A DNA stretch of 64,000 nt from Allobosea sp. CRIB-10 (GTDB lineage: Bacteria > Pseudomonadota > Alphaproteobacteria > Rhizobiales > Beijerinckiaceae), in assembly GCF_900112185.1 (NCBI RefSeq), contig NZ_FOKP01000008.1:62001-126000 (forward strand), given 5' to 3'. The translations under genes were made by a program, and so were the position numbers. The notes under the pieces are model-generated. The model worked only from the letters and a program-made list of their open reading frames with translations. It did not search any database and was not told where the DNA came from. Positions 52,045-60,163 of this stretch are shown here, in pieces. The number at the start of each line of letters is the position of its first letter. Within the stretch, counting starts at the first letter, position 1.

Positions 52045-52629
52045 ATGATGCCAAATCTGCGGATCCTGATCGTCGACGCGAACCAGGTTCGGGCCGCGAT
52101 CATCGAGGAAGGCCTGCGCGAAGCGGGCTATGACCAGCTCATCCGCCTCTCCGCCACCACCGGCCTGGTCGCCGCCATCGAAGCCCATGATCCCGATGTC
52201 GTGGTCATCGATCTCGAGGACCCGAGCCGCGACGCGCTCGCCGACATGTTCCTCGTCAGCCGGCATGTCCGCCGGCCGATCACGATGTTCGTCGACCAGT
52301 CGGACTCCGCCTCGATCGAGGCGGCGGTCGAGGCCGGCGTCTCCGCCTATATCGTCGACGGGCTGAAGAAGGAGCGGATGCGGCCGATCCTGCAGACCTG
52401 CATCAGCCGCTTCAATGCCTTCCGCAAGCTGCGCGAAGAGCTCGACGAAGCCCGTTCCCAACTCGAGGACCGCAAGACGATCGACCGCGCCAAGGCCATC
52501 GTCATGCGCTTGAAGGGCCTCTCGGAAGAGGACGCCTACGCGCTGATGCGCCGCACCGCGATGAACGAGAAGCGCAAGCTCGTCGACATCGCCCGCTCCC
52601 TCATCACCGCCGCGGAGATGCTCAAATGA
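52045..52629 (+). CDS. nasT: Nitrate-responsive antiterminator NasT (ANTAR response regulator)
   Basis: A 194-residue two-domain protein. Its receiver domain (LRILIVDANQVRAAIIEEGLREAGY; VVVIDLEDPSRD with Asp56 at the phosphorylation position) is followed by a C-terminal ANTAR RNA-binding domain (DRKTIDRAKAIVMRLKGLSEEDAYALMRRTAMNEKRKLVDIARSLI). NasT binds paired hexaloop hairpins in nas leaders and prevents termination; it is held by NasS until nitrate is present. ATGs at 52045 and 52048 are both possible. nasS overlaps its stop (ATGA). The likely RNA target lies at 53841-53942. Confidence 0.93.
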   Translation: MMPNLRILIVDANQVRAAIIEEGLREAGYDQLIRLSATTGLVAAIEAHDPDVVVIDLEDPSRDALADMFLVSRHVRRPITMFVDQSDSASIEAAVEAGVSAYIVDGLKKERMRPILQTCISRFNAFRKLREELDEARSQLEDRKTIDRAKAIVMRLKGLSEEDAYALMRRTAMNEKRKLVDIARSLITAAEMLK

Positions 52630-53675
52630 CCACGCTGCACCTTCGGGTCGGCTTCATGCCCCTGGTCGATGCGGCATTGCTGGTCGCTGCCGCCGATAGC
52701 GGCATCGCGCAGGCGCACGGGCTTTCGCTGGAACTCGTGCGCGAGGTGTCGTGGTCGAATCTGCGCGACCGCCTGCACGTCCGGCTCCTCGACGCAGCGC
52801 ATATGCTGGCGCCCGCGGCGGTCGCCTCGACGCTGGGGATCGGCGGTGTGACCGCGCCGATGGCGGCACCGCTGATGCTGAACCTGAACGGCAATGCGCT
52901 GACCCTGTCGCTGCGGCGCTTCGAGGAATTGGCACGCCTCGCACGAGGTGATCTGGCCGACCCGTCGGTGTCAGCGCAGGCGCTCGCAGCACTCGTCGCC
53001 ACCCGCAAGGCTTCCGGCCTGCCGCCGCTCGCCTTCGCCGCGGTCTTCGGCTTTTCCTGCCACACCTATCTGCTGAACGACTGGATGGCGCGCGCCGGCA
53101 TCCGCCTCGGCGACGATATCCGGCTCGCGATCGTGCCGCCGGTCCGCACGGTCGAGGCGCTGGCCAGCGGTGAGATCGACGGTTTCTGCGCCGGCGCGCC
53201 CTGGAACACCCTGGCGGTCGAGGCCGGGATCGGCGCGATCCTGCATTGCGGCGTCGATCTCATGCCAAATTGCCCGGAGAAGGTACTGGCCTGGCGTGCC
53301 GACGATATCGGGCGTCGCGGCGAGGCGGTTACGCGCCTGAACGCCGCCCTCATCGACGCGAGCCATTGGGCTTCGGATGAACGCAATTGGCCAGCCTTGG
53401 CCCGGTTGCTCGCGGCGCCCGATCGCCTGGCCGCTCCCTCTGCCCTGATCGAGGCGATCCTGCGCGGCGAGATCATCCAGGGCGGCGGCCGCCCCCCCCG
53501 GCAGGTGCGGTCCTATATCCGCTTCGACCCCGCCGCGATCCGCCCCGATCCGGCTCATGCCGATGCCCTGCTCGCGGCGATGTCCCGGGCCGGGCAGGTG
53601 GTGATCACGCCGGAACTGAGCGAGCGGGCGCGAGCGGTTTTCAGGCCGGTCGCTGCAGACGTCGAGCAAAGGTGA
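52626..53675 (+). CDS. nasS: Nitrate sensor NasS (NrtA-like)
   Basis: A 349-residue cytoplasmic nitrate/nitrite sensor, homologous to NrtA but with no signal peptide. It shows LRVGFMPLVDAALLVAADS-type N-terminus, the VREVSWSNLRDRLHVRLLDAAHMLAPAAVAS region, FSCHTYLLNDWMARAG, and GEIDGFCAGAPWNTLAVEAGIG, where NrtA proteins contact nitrate. It sequesters NasT when nitrate is absent. It overlaps nasT by four bases and is followed by the roughly 300-bp control region of the nas operon. Confidence 0.92.
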   Translation: MTTLHLRVGFMPLVDAALLVAAADSGIAQAHGLSLELVREVSWSNLRDRLHVRLLDAAHMLAPAAVASTLGIGGVTAPMAAPLMLNLNGNALTLSLRRFEELARLARGDLADPSVSAQALAALVATRKASGLPPLAFAAVFGFSCHTYLLNDWMARAGIRLGDDIRLAIVPPVRTVEALASGEIDGFCAGAPWNTLAVEAGIGAILHCGVDLMPNCPEKVLAWRADDIGRRGEAVTRLNAALIDASHWASDERNWPALARLLAAPDRLAAPSALIEAILRGEIIQGGGRPPRQVRSYIRFDPAAIRPDPAHADALLAAMSRAGQVVITPELSERARAVFRPVAADVEQR

Positions 53676-53715
53676 AATTCTAGGCGAGCCTAAAAATTAT
53701 GCAGATGCGGCTGAA

Positions 53716-53730
53716 TTGTGCGACGCACAA
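53716..53730. promoter_or_regulatory. Palindrome TTGTGC-gac-GCACAA upstream of the sigma-54 promoter
   Basis: A perfect 6-bp inverted repeat about 110 bp upstream of the predicted start of the nas transcript, the usual distance for an enhancer-binding activator. A second palindrome, AATTG-aga-CAATT, lies at 53772-53784. Neither matches the classical NtrC site closely. Confidence 0.35.
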
Positions 53731-53809
53731 AAGCTTTACTCGGATGCAAGCCGCTCCGGGCCATCATTGAAAATTGAGACAATTCAAAAACTTGCTTCCC
53801 GCCAGCGAG

Positions 53810-53826
53810 TTGGCACGGTCTTTGTA
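53810..53826 (+). promoter_or_regulatory. Sigma-54 promoter of the nas operon
   Basis: TTGGCACGGTCTTTGTA matches the RpoN consensus TTGGCACG-N4-TTGCW except for T in place of C in the -12 GC pair. GG at 53812-53813 and GT at 53824-53825 have the required 10-bp gap. Transcription should start near 53837, just before the first leader hairpin, and nitrogen (NtrC) control is expected. Confidence 0.7.
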
Positions 53827-53840
53827 AAGATCATCTCGAC

Positions 53841-53897
53841 CGCGGCCAACGCTGCCCGCGAGCAAGTTCGAAATCGGAACGCACAGCAACGCCGCTG
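53841..53897 (+). promoter_or_regulatory. ANTAR-type twin-hexaloop leader RNA (NasT target)
   Basis: Hairpin P1 (53841-53860): CGCGGCC-AACGCT-GCCCGCG, one C-C mismatch next to the closing C-G pair. Hairpin P2 (53882-53897): ACAGC-AACGCC-GCTGT, a perfect 5-bp stem. Both loops have A at position 1 and G at position 4, the defining feature of ANTAR-bound leaders. The P2 loop and 3' arm are also the left arm of the terminator at 53887-53932, so P2 and the terminator exclude each other. Confidence 0.8.
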
Positions 53898-53942
53898 TCG
53901 AAGGAGCCCGGCAGGGCACTTTCGCGCGGCGTTTTCGTTTTC
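53887..53942 (+). terminator. Leader intrinsic terminator, mutually exclusive with hairpin P2
   Basis: AACGCCGC (53887-53894) pairs perfectly with GCGGCGTT (53925-53932). Inside, CGAAGGAGCCC pairs imperfectly with GGGCACTTTCG around a GGCA loop (53909-53912). A TTTTCGTTTTCG tract begins at 53931. It ends 38 bases before the nrtA start. Confidence 0.75.
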
Positions 53943-53979
53943 GCGGACACCCCAACTTCGCCGCTTACGAGAGGGATCG

Positions 53980-55299
53980 ATGACGAAGACCGTTCAGAGC
54001 AGGGCCCTGGTCCTTCCGGTTAAGCCGAGCCGCCGCGATTTCCTGAATCTGACTGGCGCGGCGGCGGTGGCCGCCGCAGCCAAGCTCGCGCTCCCGAACG
54101 GAGCCTTCGCGCAGGGCACCGGTCCCGAGATCAAGGGCACTCGGCTCGGCTACATCGCCCTGACCGATGCGGCACCGCTGATCATCGCCAAGGAGAAGGG
54201 CCTCTACGCCAAATACGGCCTGCCCGACATGGACATCGCCAAGCAGGCCTCCTGGGGCGCGACGCGCGACAACATGGCGCTCGGGTTCAAGAACAACGGC
54301 ATCGACGGCGGCCACATTCTTTCGCCGAAGCCGTATCTCTATGGCACCGGCAAGGTGATGCAGAACAGCCAGCCGCTGCCGATGTACACGCTGCTGCGGC
54401 TCAACGAGGACTGTCAGGGCCTCTCCGTCTCCAATGAATACAAGGACCTGCCGGTCGGCACCGATTCCTCCGCGCTGAAGGATGCCTTCGCCAGGAAGAA
54501 GGCGGCCGGCAAGGAGGTGAAGGCGGCGATGACCTTCCCCGGCGGCACGCATGACCTCTGGATCCGCTACTGGCTCGCCGCCGGCGGCATCGATCCCGAC
54601 AGCGACCTTGCGACCATCGTCGTGCCACCGGCCCAGATGGTGGCGAACATGAAGGTCGGCACGATGGACTGCTTCTGCGTCGGCGAGCCGTGGAACGAGC
54701 AGCTCGTCAACCAGAACATCGGCTTCACCGCCGCCACCACCGGCGAAATCTGGTTCAGGCATCCCGAGAAGGTGCTCGGCATGCGCGCCGATGTCGTCGA
54801 CCAGAACCCCAAGGCCGCCATGGCGATCATGATGGCGACCATGGAGGCGCAGATCTGGTGCGAGAAGATGGAGAACAAGCAGGAGATGGCCGAAATCATC
54901 GGCCGCCGGCAATGGTTCAACGTCCCGGTTCCCGACATCATCGGCCGCATCAAGGGCGACATCAATTACGGGCGCGGCAAGATCGCCAAGAACACCAACC
55001 TGCTGATGAAGTTCTGGGGTGAGAACGGCTCGACCTCCTATCCGTGGAAGAGCCTTGATGCCTGGTTCGTCACCGAGAACATCCGCTGGGGCAAGTTCGA
55101 GACGAACACCGACATCAAGGCGCTTGTCGACAAGACCAACCGCTCCGACCTCTGGCTCGAGGCAGCCAAGGCGCTCGGCGTCACCGACACCCCCAAGGGC
55201 GACTCGCGCGGCGTCGAGACCTTCTTCGACGGCGTGACATTCGATCCGGCGGCGCCGCTCGACTATCTCAAGAGCCTCAAGATCAAGCGGGTCGCCTGA
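53980..55299 (+). CDS. nrtA: Nitrate ABC transporter substrate-binding protein
   Basis: A 439-residue periplasmic nitrate-binding protein of the NrtA/CmpA family. The N-terminus has a Tat signal (PSRRDFLNLTGAAAVAAAAKLALP, cleavage after AFAQ). The mature part has TRLGYIALTDAAPLIIAKEKGLYAKYGL, FPGGTHDLWIRYWLAAGGI and MVANMKVGTMDCFCVGEPWNEQLV. GAGAGGG precedes the ATG; the open frame continues upstream through the leader but is not coding. It is the first gene of the nas structural operon and is controlled by the leader terminator. Confidence 0.95.
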   Translation: MTKTVQSRALVLPVKPSRRDFLNLTGAAAVAAAAKLALPNGAFAQGTGPEIKGTRLGYIALTDAAPLIIAKEKGLYAKYGLPDMDIAKQASWGATRDNMALGFKNNGIDGGHILSPKPYLYGTGKVMQNSQPLPMYTLLRLNEDCQGLSVSNEYKDLPVGTDSSALKDAFARKKAAGKEVKAAMTFPGGTHDLWIRYWLAAGGIDPDSDLATIVVPPAQMVANMKVGTMDCFCVGEPWNEQLVNQNIGFTAATTGEIWFRHPEKVLGMRADVVDQNPKAAMAIMMATMEAQIWCEKMENKQEMAEIIGRRQWFNVPVPDIIGRIKGDINYGRGKIAKNTNLLMKFWGENGSTSYPWKSLDAWFVTENIRWGKFETNTDIKALVDKTNRSDLWLEAAKALGVTDTPKGDSRGVETFFDGVTFDPAAPLDYLKSLKIKRVA

Positions 55300-55303
55300 C
55301 GTC

Positions 55304-56518
55304 ATGGCCGAGCCGCTGGTCATCGTCGGCAAGGGCATGGCGGCGACCAGGCTGGTCGACGAGCTCAGCCAGCGCGCGCTCGGCCGCTATGCCATCGCGG
55401 TGATCGGGGCCGAGCCCAGGCTCGCCTATAACCGCGTGCTGCTCTCGCCCTTGCTTGCCGGCGAGATCGGCGAGCCGGAGATCGAGCTCAAGCCCGCCGC
55501 CTGGTGGCAGGCGCGCGGCGTCTCGATGCTCTACGGCAGACCGGTCACCGGCATCGACCGGGCTGCGAAGAGCGTGACGCTGGCCGATGGCCTCACCCTG
55601 CCCTACGGCAAGCTCGTGCTCGCCACCGGGTCGAAGCCGCTGATGCCGCCGGTGCCGGGCTTCGACTTGCCGGGCGTCGCCACCTTCCGCGATGTCGCCG
55701 ATGTCGCGCTGTTCCGCACGATCGCGGTAACCGGCGCGCGCGTCGTGGTGATCGGCGGCGGCCTGCTCGGATTGGAAGCGGCCTACGGACTGGCGAGGAT
55801 CGGCGCCAGGGTCACCGTTCTGCATCTGGCCGACCGGTTGATGGAGCGCCAGCTCGATCGCGAGGGCGCCGGCCTGCTCGCCGCCGAGATCACAGCCCGC
55901 GGCATCGACATCCGCCTGAACTGCACGGCCGCGCGCTTCGTCGGCACGGAGCGGGTCGAGACTGTAGAGCTGACCGACGGCAGCGCGATCCCAGCCGATC
56001 TCGTCGTCGTCGCCATCGGCGTGCGCCCGCGCGTCGATCTCGCCGTCGCGGCAGGGCTCGACGTCAATCGCGGCGTCGACGTCGATGACGGCCTCGCCAG
56101 CAGCGACCCTTCGATCTTCGCCATCGGCGAATGCGCCGAGCATCGCGGCCTGGTCTATGGCCTGGTCGAGCCGGCCTATGAGCAGGCCCGCGTGCTGGCA
56201 ACGCGCCTTGCCGGCGGGACGGCGCGCTATACCGGCTCGCTGCTGGCGACCAATCTCAAGGTCAGCGGCGTCAGCGTCTTCTCGGCCGGCTCGGTCGAGC
56301 CGAGCGAGGGTGACGAGGTCCTGCTGCTGCGCGACCTGGCCATGGGGATCTATCGCAAATTCGTGCTGCGCGACGGCCAGCTCGCCGGCTGCGTCCTCGT
56401 CGGCGACACCACCGGCGCGCTGTTCTACCTCGGCCTGATCCGCTCGCAGCAGGAGATCTCGCCGATCCGCGCCGACCTGCCTTTCGGCGAAGCCTATTGC
56501 GTCAGGAAGGCAGCCTGA
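55304..56518 (+). CDS. NirB-like FAD/NAD(P)H-dependent oxidoreductase for assimilatory nitrate reductase
   Basis: A 404-residue flavoprotein matching the N-terminal reductase half of NirB: VIVGKGMAATRLVDELSQRALGRYAIAVIGAEPRLAYNRVLLSPLLAGE-type start, a second nucleotide site VVVIGGGLLGLEAAYGLARIGARVTVLH, and IFAIGECAEHRGLVYGLVEPAYEQA. It lacks a C-terminal [2Fe-2S] BFD domain, but such a domain is present at the end of NasA, the next gene. The likely route is therefore NAD(P)H, FAD here, the NasA Fe-S domain, then the molybdenum site. It starts four bases after nrtA. Confidence 0.88.
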   Translation: MAEPLVIVGKGMAATRLVDELSQRALGRYAIAVIGAEPRLAYNRVLLSPLLAGEIGEPEIELKPAAWWQARGVSMLYGRPVTGIDRAAKSVTLADGLTLPYGKLVLATGSKPLMPPVPGFDLPGVATFRDVADVALFRTIAVTGARVVVIGGGLLGLEAAYGLARIGARVTVLHLADRLMERQLDREGAGLLAAEITARGIDIRLNCTAARFVGTERVETVELTDGSAIPADLVVVAIGVRPRVDLAVAAGLDVNRGVDVDDGLASSDPSIFAIGECAEHRGLVYGLVEPAYEQARVLATRLAGGTARYTGSLLATNLKVSGVSVFSAGSVEPSEGDEVLLLRDLAMGIYRKFVLRDGQLAGCVLVGDTTGALFYLGLIRSQQEISPIRADLPFGEAYCVRKAA

Positions 56519-56520
56519 CC

Positions 56521-59217
56521 ATGCGCCACGACGCCCCGCTTGCCGGCCCGGTTCCGACACGCACGACCTGCCCCTATTGCGGGGTCGGCTGCGGCGTGCT
56601 GGCGACGCCGGACGGCAAGGGCGGCGCGGCGATCGCCGGTGATCCCGATCACCCGGCCAATCGCGGCCGGCTCTGCTCCAAGGGCTCGGCACTCGGCGAG
56701 ACGCTCGGCCTGCGCACCCGTGTGCTGCATCCGCTGAAGCGCAATGCGCGCGGCGCCTATGACCGCGTATCGTGGGACGAGGCGCTGGACGGGGTCGCCG
56801 CCGGGCTGAAGGCGATCATCGAACGCGATGGTCCCGAGGCAGTCGCCTTCTACCTCTCCGGCCAGCTCCTGACCGAGGATTATTACGTCGCCAACAAGCT
56901 GATGAAGGGCTTCATCGGCTCGCCGCATGTCGACACCAATTCGCGGCTCTGCATGGCCTCGACCGTCGCTGGCCAGCGCCGCGTCCTTGGCTCGGATACC
57001 GTGCCCGGCTGCTATGAGGACCTCGACAGCGCCGACCTGATCGTGCTGGTCGGCTCCAACACCGCCTGGTGCCACCCGATCCTGTTCCGCCGCATCCAGC
57101 AGAACCGGGCCGGGCGCGGCGCAAAGGTCGTCGTGATCGATCCGCGCGTCACCGCGACTGCCGAGGATGCCGACCTCGTCCTGCCGCTGAAGCCGGGCTC
57201 AGACAGCGCGCTCTTCGCCGGCCTGCTCGTCCATCTCGCCGATACTGGTTTGCTCGACCTTGGCTATATCGAGCGTCATGTCACCGGTTTCGATGCCGCG
57301 CTCGCCAATGTCCGCGAGATCGCGCCGGACCTCGCCGCCGTCGCAAGCCTGACCGGCCTGTCCGAGACCGACATCGCCAGCTTCTACGCACTCTGGGCTG
57401 GGACGCCTGCCGTCGTCACCGCCTGGAGTCAGGGCGTCAACCAGTCGGCGCAGGGCACCGACAAGGTCGCGGCGATCCTGCATTGCCATCTCGCTACTGG
57501 CCGGATCGGGCGGCCCGGCTGCGGCCCCTTCTCGCTGACCGGCCAGCCCAACGCCATGGGAGGGCGCGAGGTCGGCGGACTCGCCAACATGCTCGCCGCC
57601 CATATGGGGTATTCGTCCGCCGAGATCGACCGGGTCCGCCGCTTCTGGCGCGCGCCGCGCATGGCTCAGGCCGAAGGCCTCAAGGCCGTCGCCATGATGG
57701 ACGCAGTCGCGGACGGCCGCATTAAGGCGATGTGGGTGATGGCGACTAACCCGGCCGTCTCGCTGCCGCGTGCCGATGCGGTCCAGGCGTCGCTGCGCGG
57801 GCTCGATCTCTTCATCGTTTCCGAGAACGTGATCTCCAACGACACGCTCGCCGCCGGCCCGCATTACATCCTGCCGGCCGCCGCCTGGGGCGAGAAGGAC
57901 GGCACCGTCACCAATTCCGAGCGCCGCATCTCGCGCCAGCGCGGCTTCCTGGCCCTGCCGGGCGAGGTGAAGCCGGATTGGTGGATCATCTGCGAGGTTG
58001 CCGAACGCCTCGGCTTCGAAGAGGCGTTCGACTATGCCGGCCCGCATGAGATCTATGCCGAGCACGCGGCACTCTCGGCCCTCGAGAACGAAGGCAGCCG
58101 CGATTTCGACATCGGCGCCCATGCCGAGCTGACGCGCTGGGCGTATGACGAGCTCGCGCCGGTGCAATGGCCGGTCCCGGTCGGCAAGCCAGAGGGAACC
58201 GCGCGGCTTTTCGCCGAAGGCGGCTTCTTCGCCGCCGACAGCAAGGCGAAGCTGCAGCCGCTCGCTGTGCCGGCGCTCGCAGCCGCGACCAGCGAAGCCT
58301 TCCCGCTGCTGCTCAATACCGGCCGGGTCCGCGATCACTGGCACACGCTGACCCGCACCGGCCTCAGCGCCCGGCTCTCCGGCCATATCGCCGAGCCGAC
58401 CGTGCTGGTGCATCCGGACGATGCGGCGCGCTTCGGCCTTGCCGAGAAGGGCTTCGCCCGGATCGCCACAACCCATGGCGCTGTCATCCTGAAGGTCGCA
58501 CTCGATCCGGGTGCGCAGCCGGGCTCCCTCTTTGCTCCGATCCACTGGTCAGCGGAGAACGCCTCCGGCGCCCGTGTCGGGGCCGCTGTCCAGCCTCTTG
58601 TCGATCCATTCTCCGGCCAGCCCGAACTAAAGGCGACCCCGGCCGCCATCGCACCGGTCTTCTTCCGCTCGCGCGGCTTCCTCCTCGGCGCCGAAGACTT
58701 GGTGCTGCCCAAGGGGAGCTGGTGGACGCAGGTCGCGGTCGAGGGCGGGCGGGGCCGGCTCTTCGCGACGCAGGCCGATGCTACCGAGATCATGCAGCTC
58801 GCCCGCGCGGCCTTCGGCATCGAGGGGCTGCTCGAAATGGTCGATGCCGACAACGGGCTCTATCGCTGCGCCCTGATCCGCGACGGCCGGCTCGCCGCCG
58901 CCCTCTTCCTCGGGCCGGATCATGACGCGCCAGTCTGGGATGCGGTCAAGCTCGCCTTCGCCAGCAGTGAGGTCGATCCACACCAGCGTCTCGCGCTCCT
59001 GTCCGGCCGCAGCCTCGACGGCGCCGCCGACCGGGGCCCGACCGTCTGCGCCTGCTTCGGCGTTGGGCTGAATGCGATCAGAGCCGCCTTTGCCGAGGGC
59101 GCGAGCGTCACGGTCGAGGAGATCGGCCGCAAGCTGAAAGCCGGCACGAATTGCGGTTCGTGCCTCCCCGAAATTCGCCGCATCGGCGCGCAAGCCCGCG
59201 TCGAGGTGCCGGCATGA
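56521..59217 (+). CDS. nasA: Assimilatory nitrate reductase catalytic subunit with C-terminal BFD-type domain
   Basis: An 898-residue molybdopterin enzyme that reduces nitrate to nitrite in the cytoplasm. The N-terminal [4Fe-4S] motif is CPYCGVGC...LC (Cys17, 20, 24 and 52). The Mo-binding region has NSRLCMASTV with the cysteine ligand, followed by VLVGSNTAWCHPILFRRIQQN. A C-terminal BFD-like [2Fe-2S] domain (about 840-885) carries CAC (843, 845) and CGSC (878, 881). There is no signal peptide, as expected for the assimilatory type. The start is two bases after the reductase stop. nrtB overlaps its end by four bases. Confidence 0.94.
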   Translation: MRHDAPLAGPVPTRTTCPYCGVGCGVLATPDGKGGAAIAGDPDHPANRGRLCSKGSALGETLGLRTRVLHPLKRNARGAYDRVSWDEALDGVAAGLKAIIERDGPEAVAFYLSGQLLTEDYYVANKLMKGFIGSPHVDTNSRLCMASTVAGQRRVLGSDTVPGCYEDLDSADLIVLVGSNTAWCHPILFRRIQQNRAGRGAKVVVIDPRVTATAEDADLVLPLKPGSDSALFAGLLVHLADTGLLDLGYIERHVTGFDAALANVREIAPDLAAVASLTGLSETDIASFYALWAGTPAVVTAWSQGVNQSAQGTDKVAAILHCHLATGRIGRPGCGPFSLTGQPNAMGGREVGGLANMLAAHMGYSSAEIDRVRRFWRAPRMAQAEGLKAVAMMDAVADGRIKAMWVMATNPAVSLPRADAVQASLRGLDLFIVSENVISNDTLAAGPHYILPAAAWGEKDGTVTNSERRISRQRGFLALPGEVKPDWWIICEVAERLGFEEAFDYAGPHEIYAEHAALSALENEGSRDFDIGAHAELTRWAYDELAPVQWPVPVGKPEGTARLFAEGGFFAADSKAKLQPLAVPALAAATSEAFPLLLNTGRVRDHWHTLTRTGLSARLSGHIAEPTVLVHPDDAARFGLAEKGFARIATTHGAVILKVALDPGAQPGSLFAPIHWSAENASGARVGAAVQPLVDPFSGQPELKATPAAIAPVFFRSRGFLLGAEDLVLPKGSWWTQVAVEGGRGRLFATQADATEIMQLARAAFGIEGLLEMVDADNGLYRCALIRDGRLAAALFLGPDHDAPVWDAVKLAFASSEVDPHQRLALLSGRSLDGAADRGPTVCACFGVGLNAIRAAFAEGASVTVEEIGRKLKAGTNCGSCLPEIRRIGAQARVEVPA

Positions 59218-60152
59218 ACGCACCGATCGATCATGGGAGAGACGGAATGGGTCAGCCTGCCTTGAAGGACGCCGGCGCCGGCGCAAAGGTCGTCGCCTTG
59301 CCGGCCGCCGCCGCGGTGGTGGCGTTGCCTCGGGCGACGGGAAAGCCGCTGAGCGAGACGCTCGCGCCGCTGGCGAAGTCGGTGCTGGTCACAGTGCTGC
59401 CGCCGCTCGTCACGATCGCCCTCATCCTGCTGTTCTGGCAGATCGCCGCCTCCGGCCCGCAATCCTCGCTGCCGCCGCCGAGCAAAATCTGGGAAGAAGC
59501 GAGGGACCTGATCACCGAGCCGTTCTACTGGGCCGGCTCGCAGGATATCGGCCTCGGCTGGCGCATCCTGGTCTCGCTCCAGCGCGTCGCCATCGGCTTC
59601 AGCCTCGCCGCCATCGTCGGTGTCCTGCTGGGGGCGCTCGTCGGCCAGTCGGTCTGGGCGATGCGGGGCCTCGACCCGGTCTTCCAGGTGCTGCGCACGG
59701 TGCCGCCGCTCGCCTGGCTGCCGCTCTCGCTGGCGGCGTTCCGCGACAGCCAGCCCTCGGCGATCTTCGTGATCTTCATCACCGCGATCTGGCCGGTGAT
59801 CATCAACACCGCCGTCGGCATCCGCAATATCCCGCAGGACTATCGCAATGTCGCGCAGGTGCTGCGGCTGAACCAGGTCGAGTTCTTCTTCAAGATCATG
59901 GTGCCTTCGGCGGCGCCCTACATCTTCACCGGCCTTCGGATCGGTGTCGGCCTGTCCTGGCTCGCCATCGTCGCGGCGGAGATGCTGACCGGCGGCGTCG
60001 GCATCGGCTTCTTCATCTGGGATGCGTGGAACTCCTCGCGCCTGTCCGACATCATCGTGGCGCTCGTCTATATCGGCGTGGTCGGCTTCGTGCTCGACCG
60101 CCTCGTCGCCTTCATCGGCGCGATCGTCACCCGCGGCACCGCGGCGCAGTGA
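59214..60152 (+). CDS. nrtB: Nitrate ABC transporter permease
   Basis: A 312-residue permease with an Ala/Val-rich N-terminal arm. It has spans beginning LPPLVTIALILLFWQIAASGPQSSLPPPSKIWEEA, the TVPPLAWLPLSLAAFRDSQPSAIFVIF region and the coupling loop YRNVAQVLRLNQVEFFFKIMVPSAAPYIF. The NrtB/TauC-type signature GLSWLAIVAAEMLTGGVGIGFFIWDAWN is clear. ATG overlaps the nasA stop. It is separated from nrtA by the two reductase genes. Confidence 0.94.
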   Translation: MNAPIDHGRDGMGQPALKDAGAGAKVVALPAAAAVVALPRATGKPLSETLAPLAKSVLVTVLPPLVTIALILLFWQIAASGPQSSLPPPSKIWEEARDLITEPFYWAGSQDIGLGWRILVSLQRVAIGFSLAAIVGVLLGALVGQSVWAMRGLDPVFQVLRTVPPLAWLPLSLAAFRDSQPSAIFVIFITAIWPVIINTAVGIRNIPQDYRNVAQVLRLNQVEFFFKIMVPSAAPYIFTGLRIGVGLSWLAIVAAEMLTGGVGIGFFIWDAWNSSRLSDIIVALVYIGVVGFVLDRLVAFIGAIVTRGTAAQ

Positions 60153-60163
60153 GGAGCGCGACC

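Noticed and set aside
53716..53730. NtrC binding site upstream of the sigma-54 promoter.
   Set aside because: The palindrome has GTGC and GCAC in the opposite orientation and spacing to the NtrC consensus. It is kept only as an unassigned palindrome.
53716..53979. An N-terminal extension of NrtA through the leader region.
   Set aside because: The Tat signal starts at the ATG at 53980, which has a ribosome site. The upstream part is the promoter, twin hairpins and terminator.
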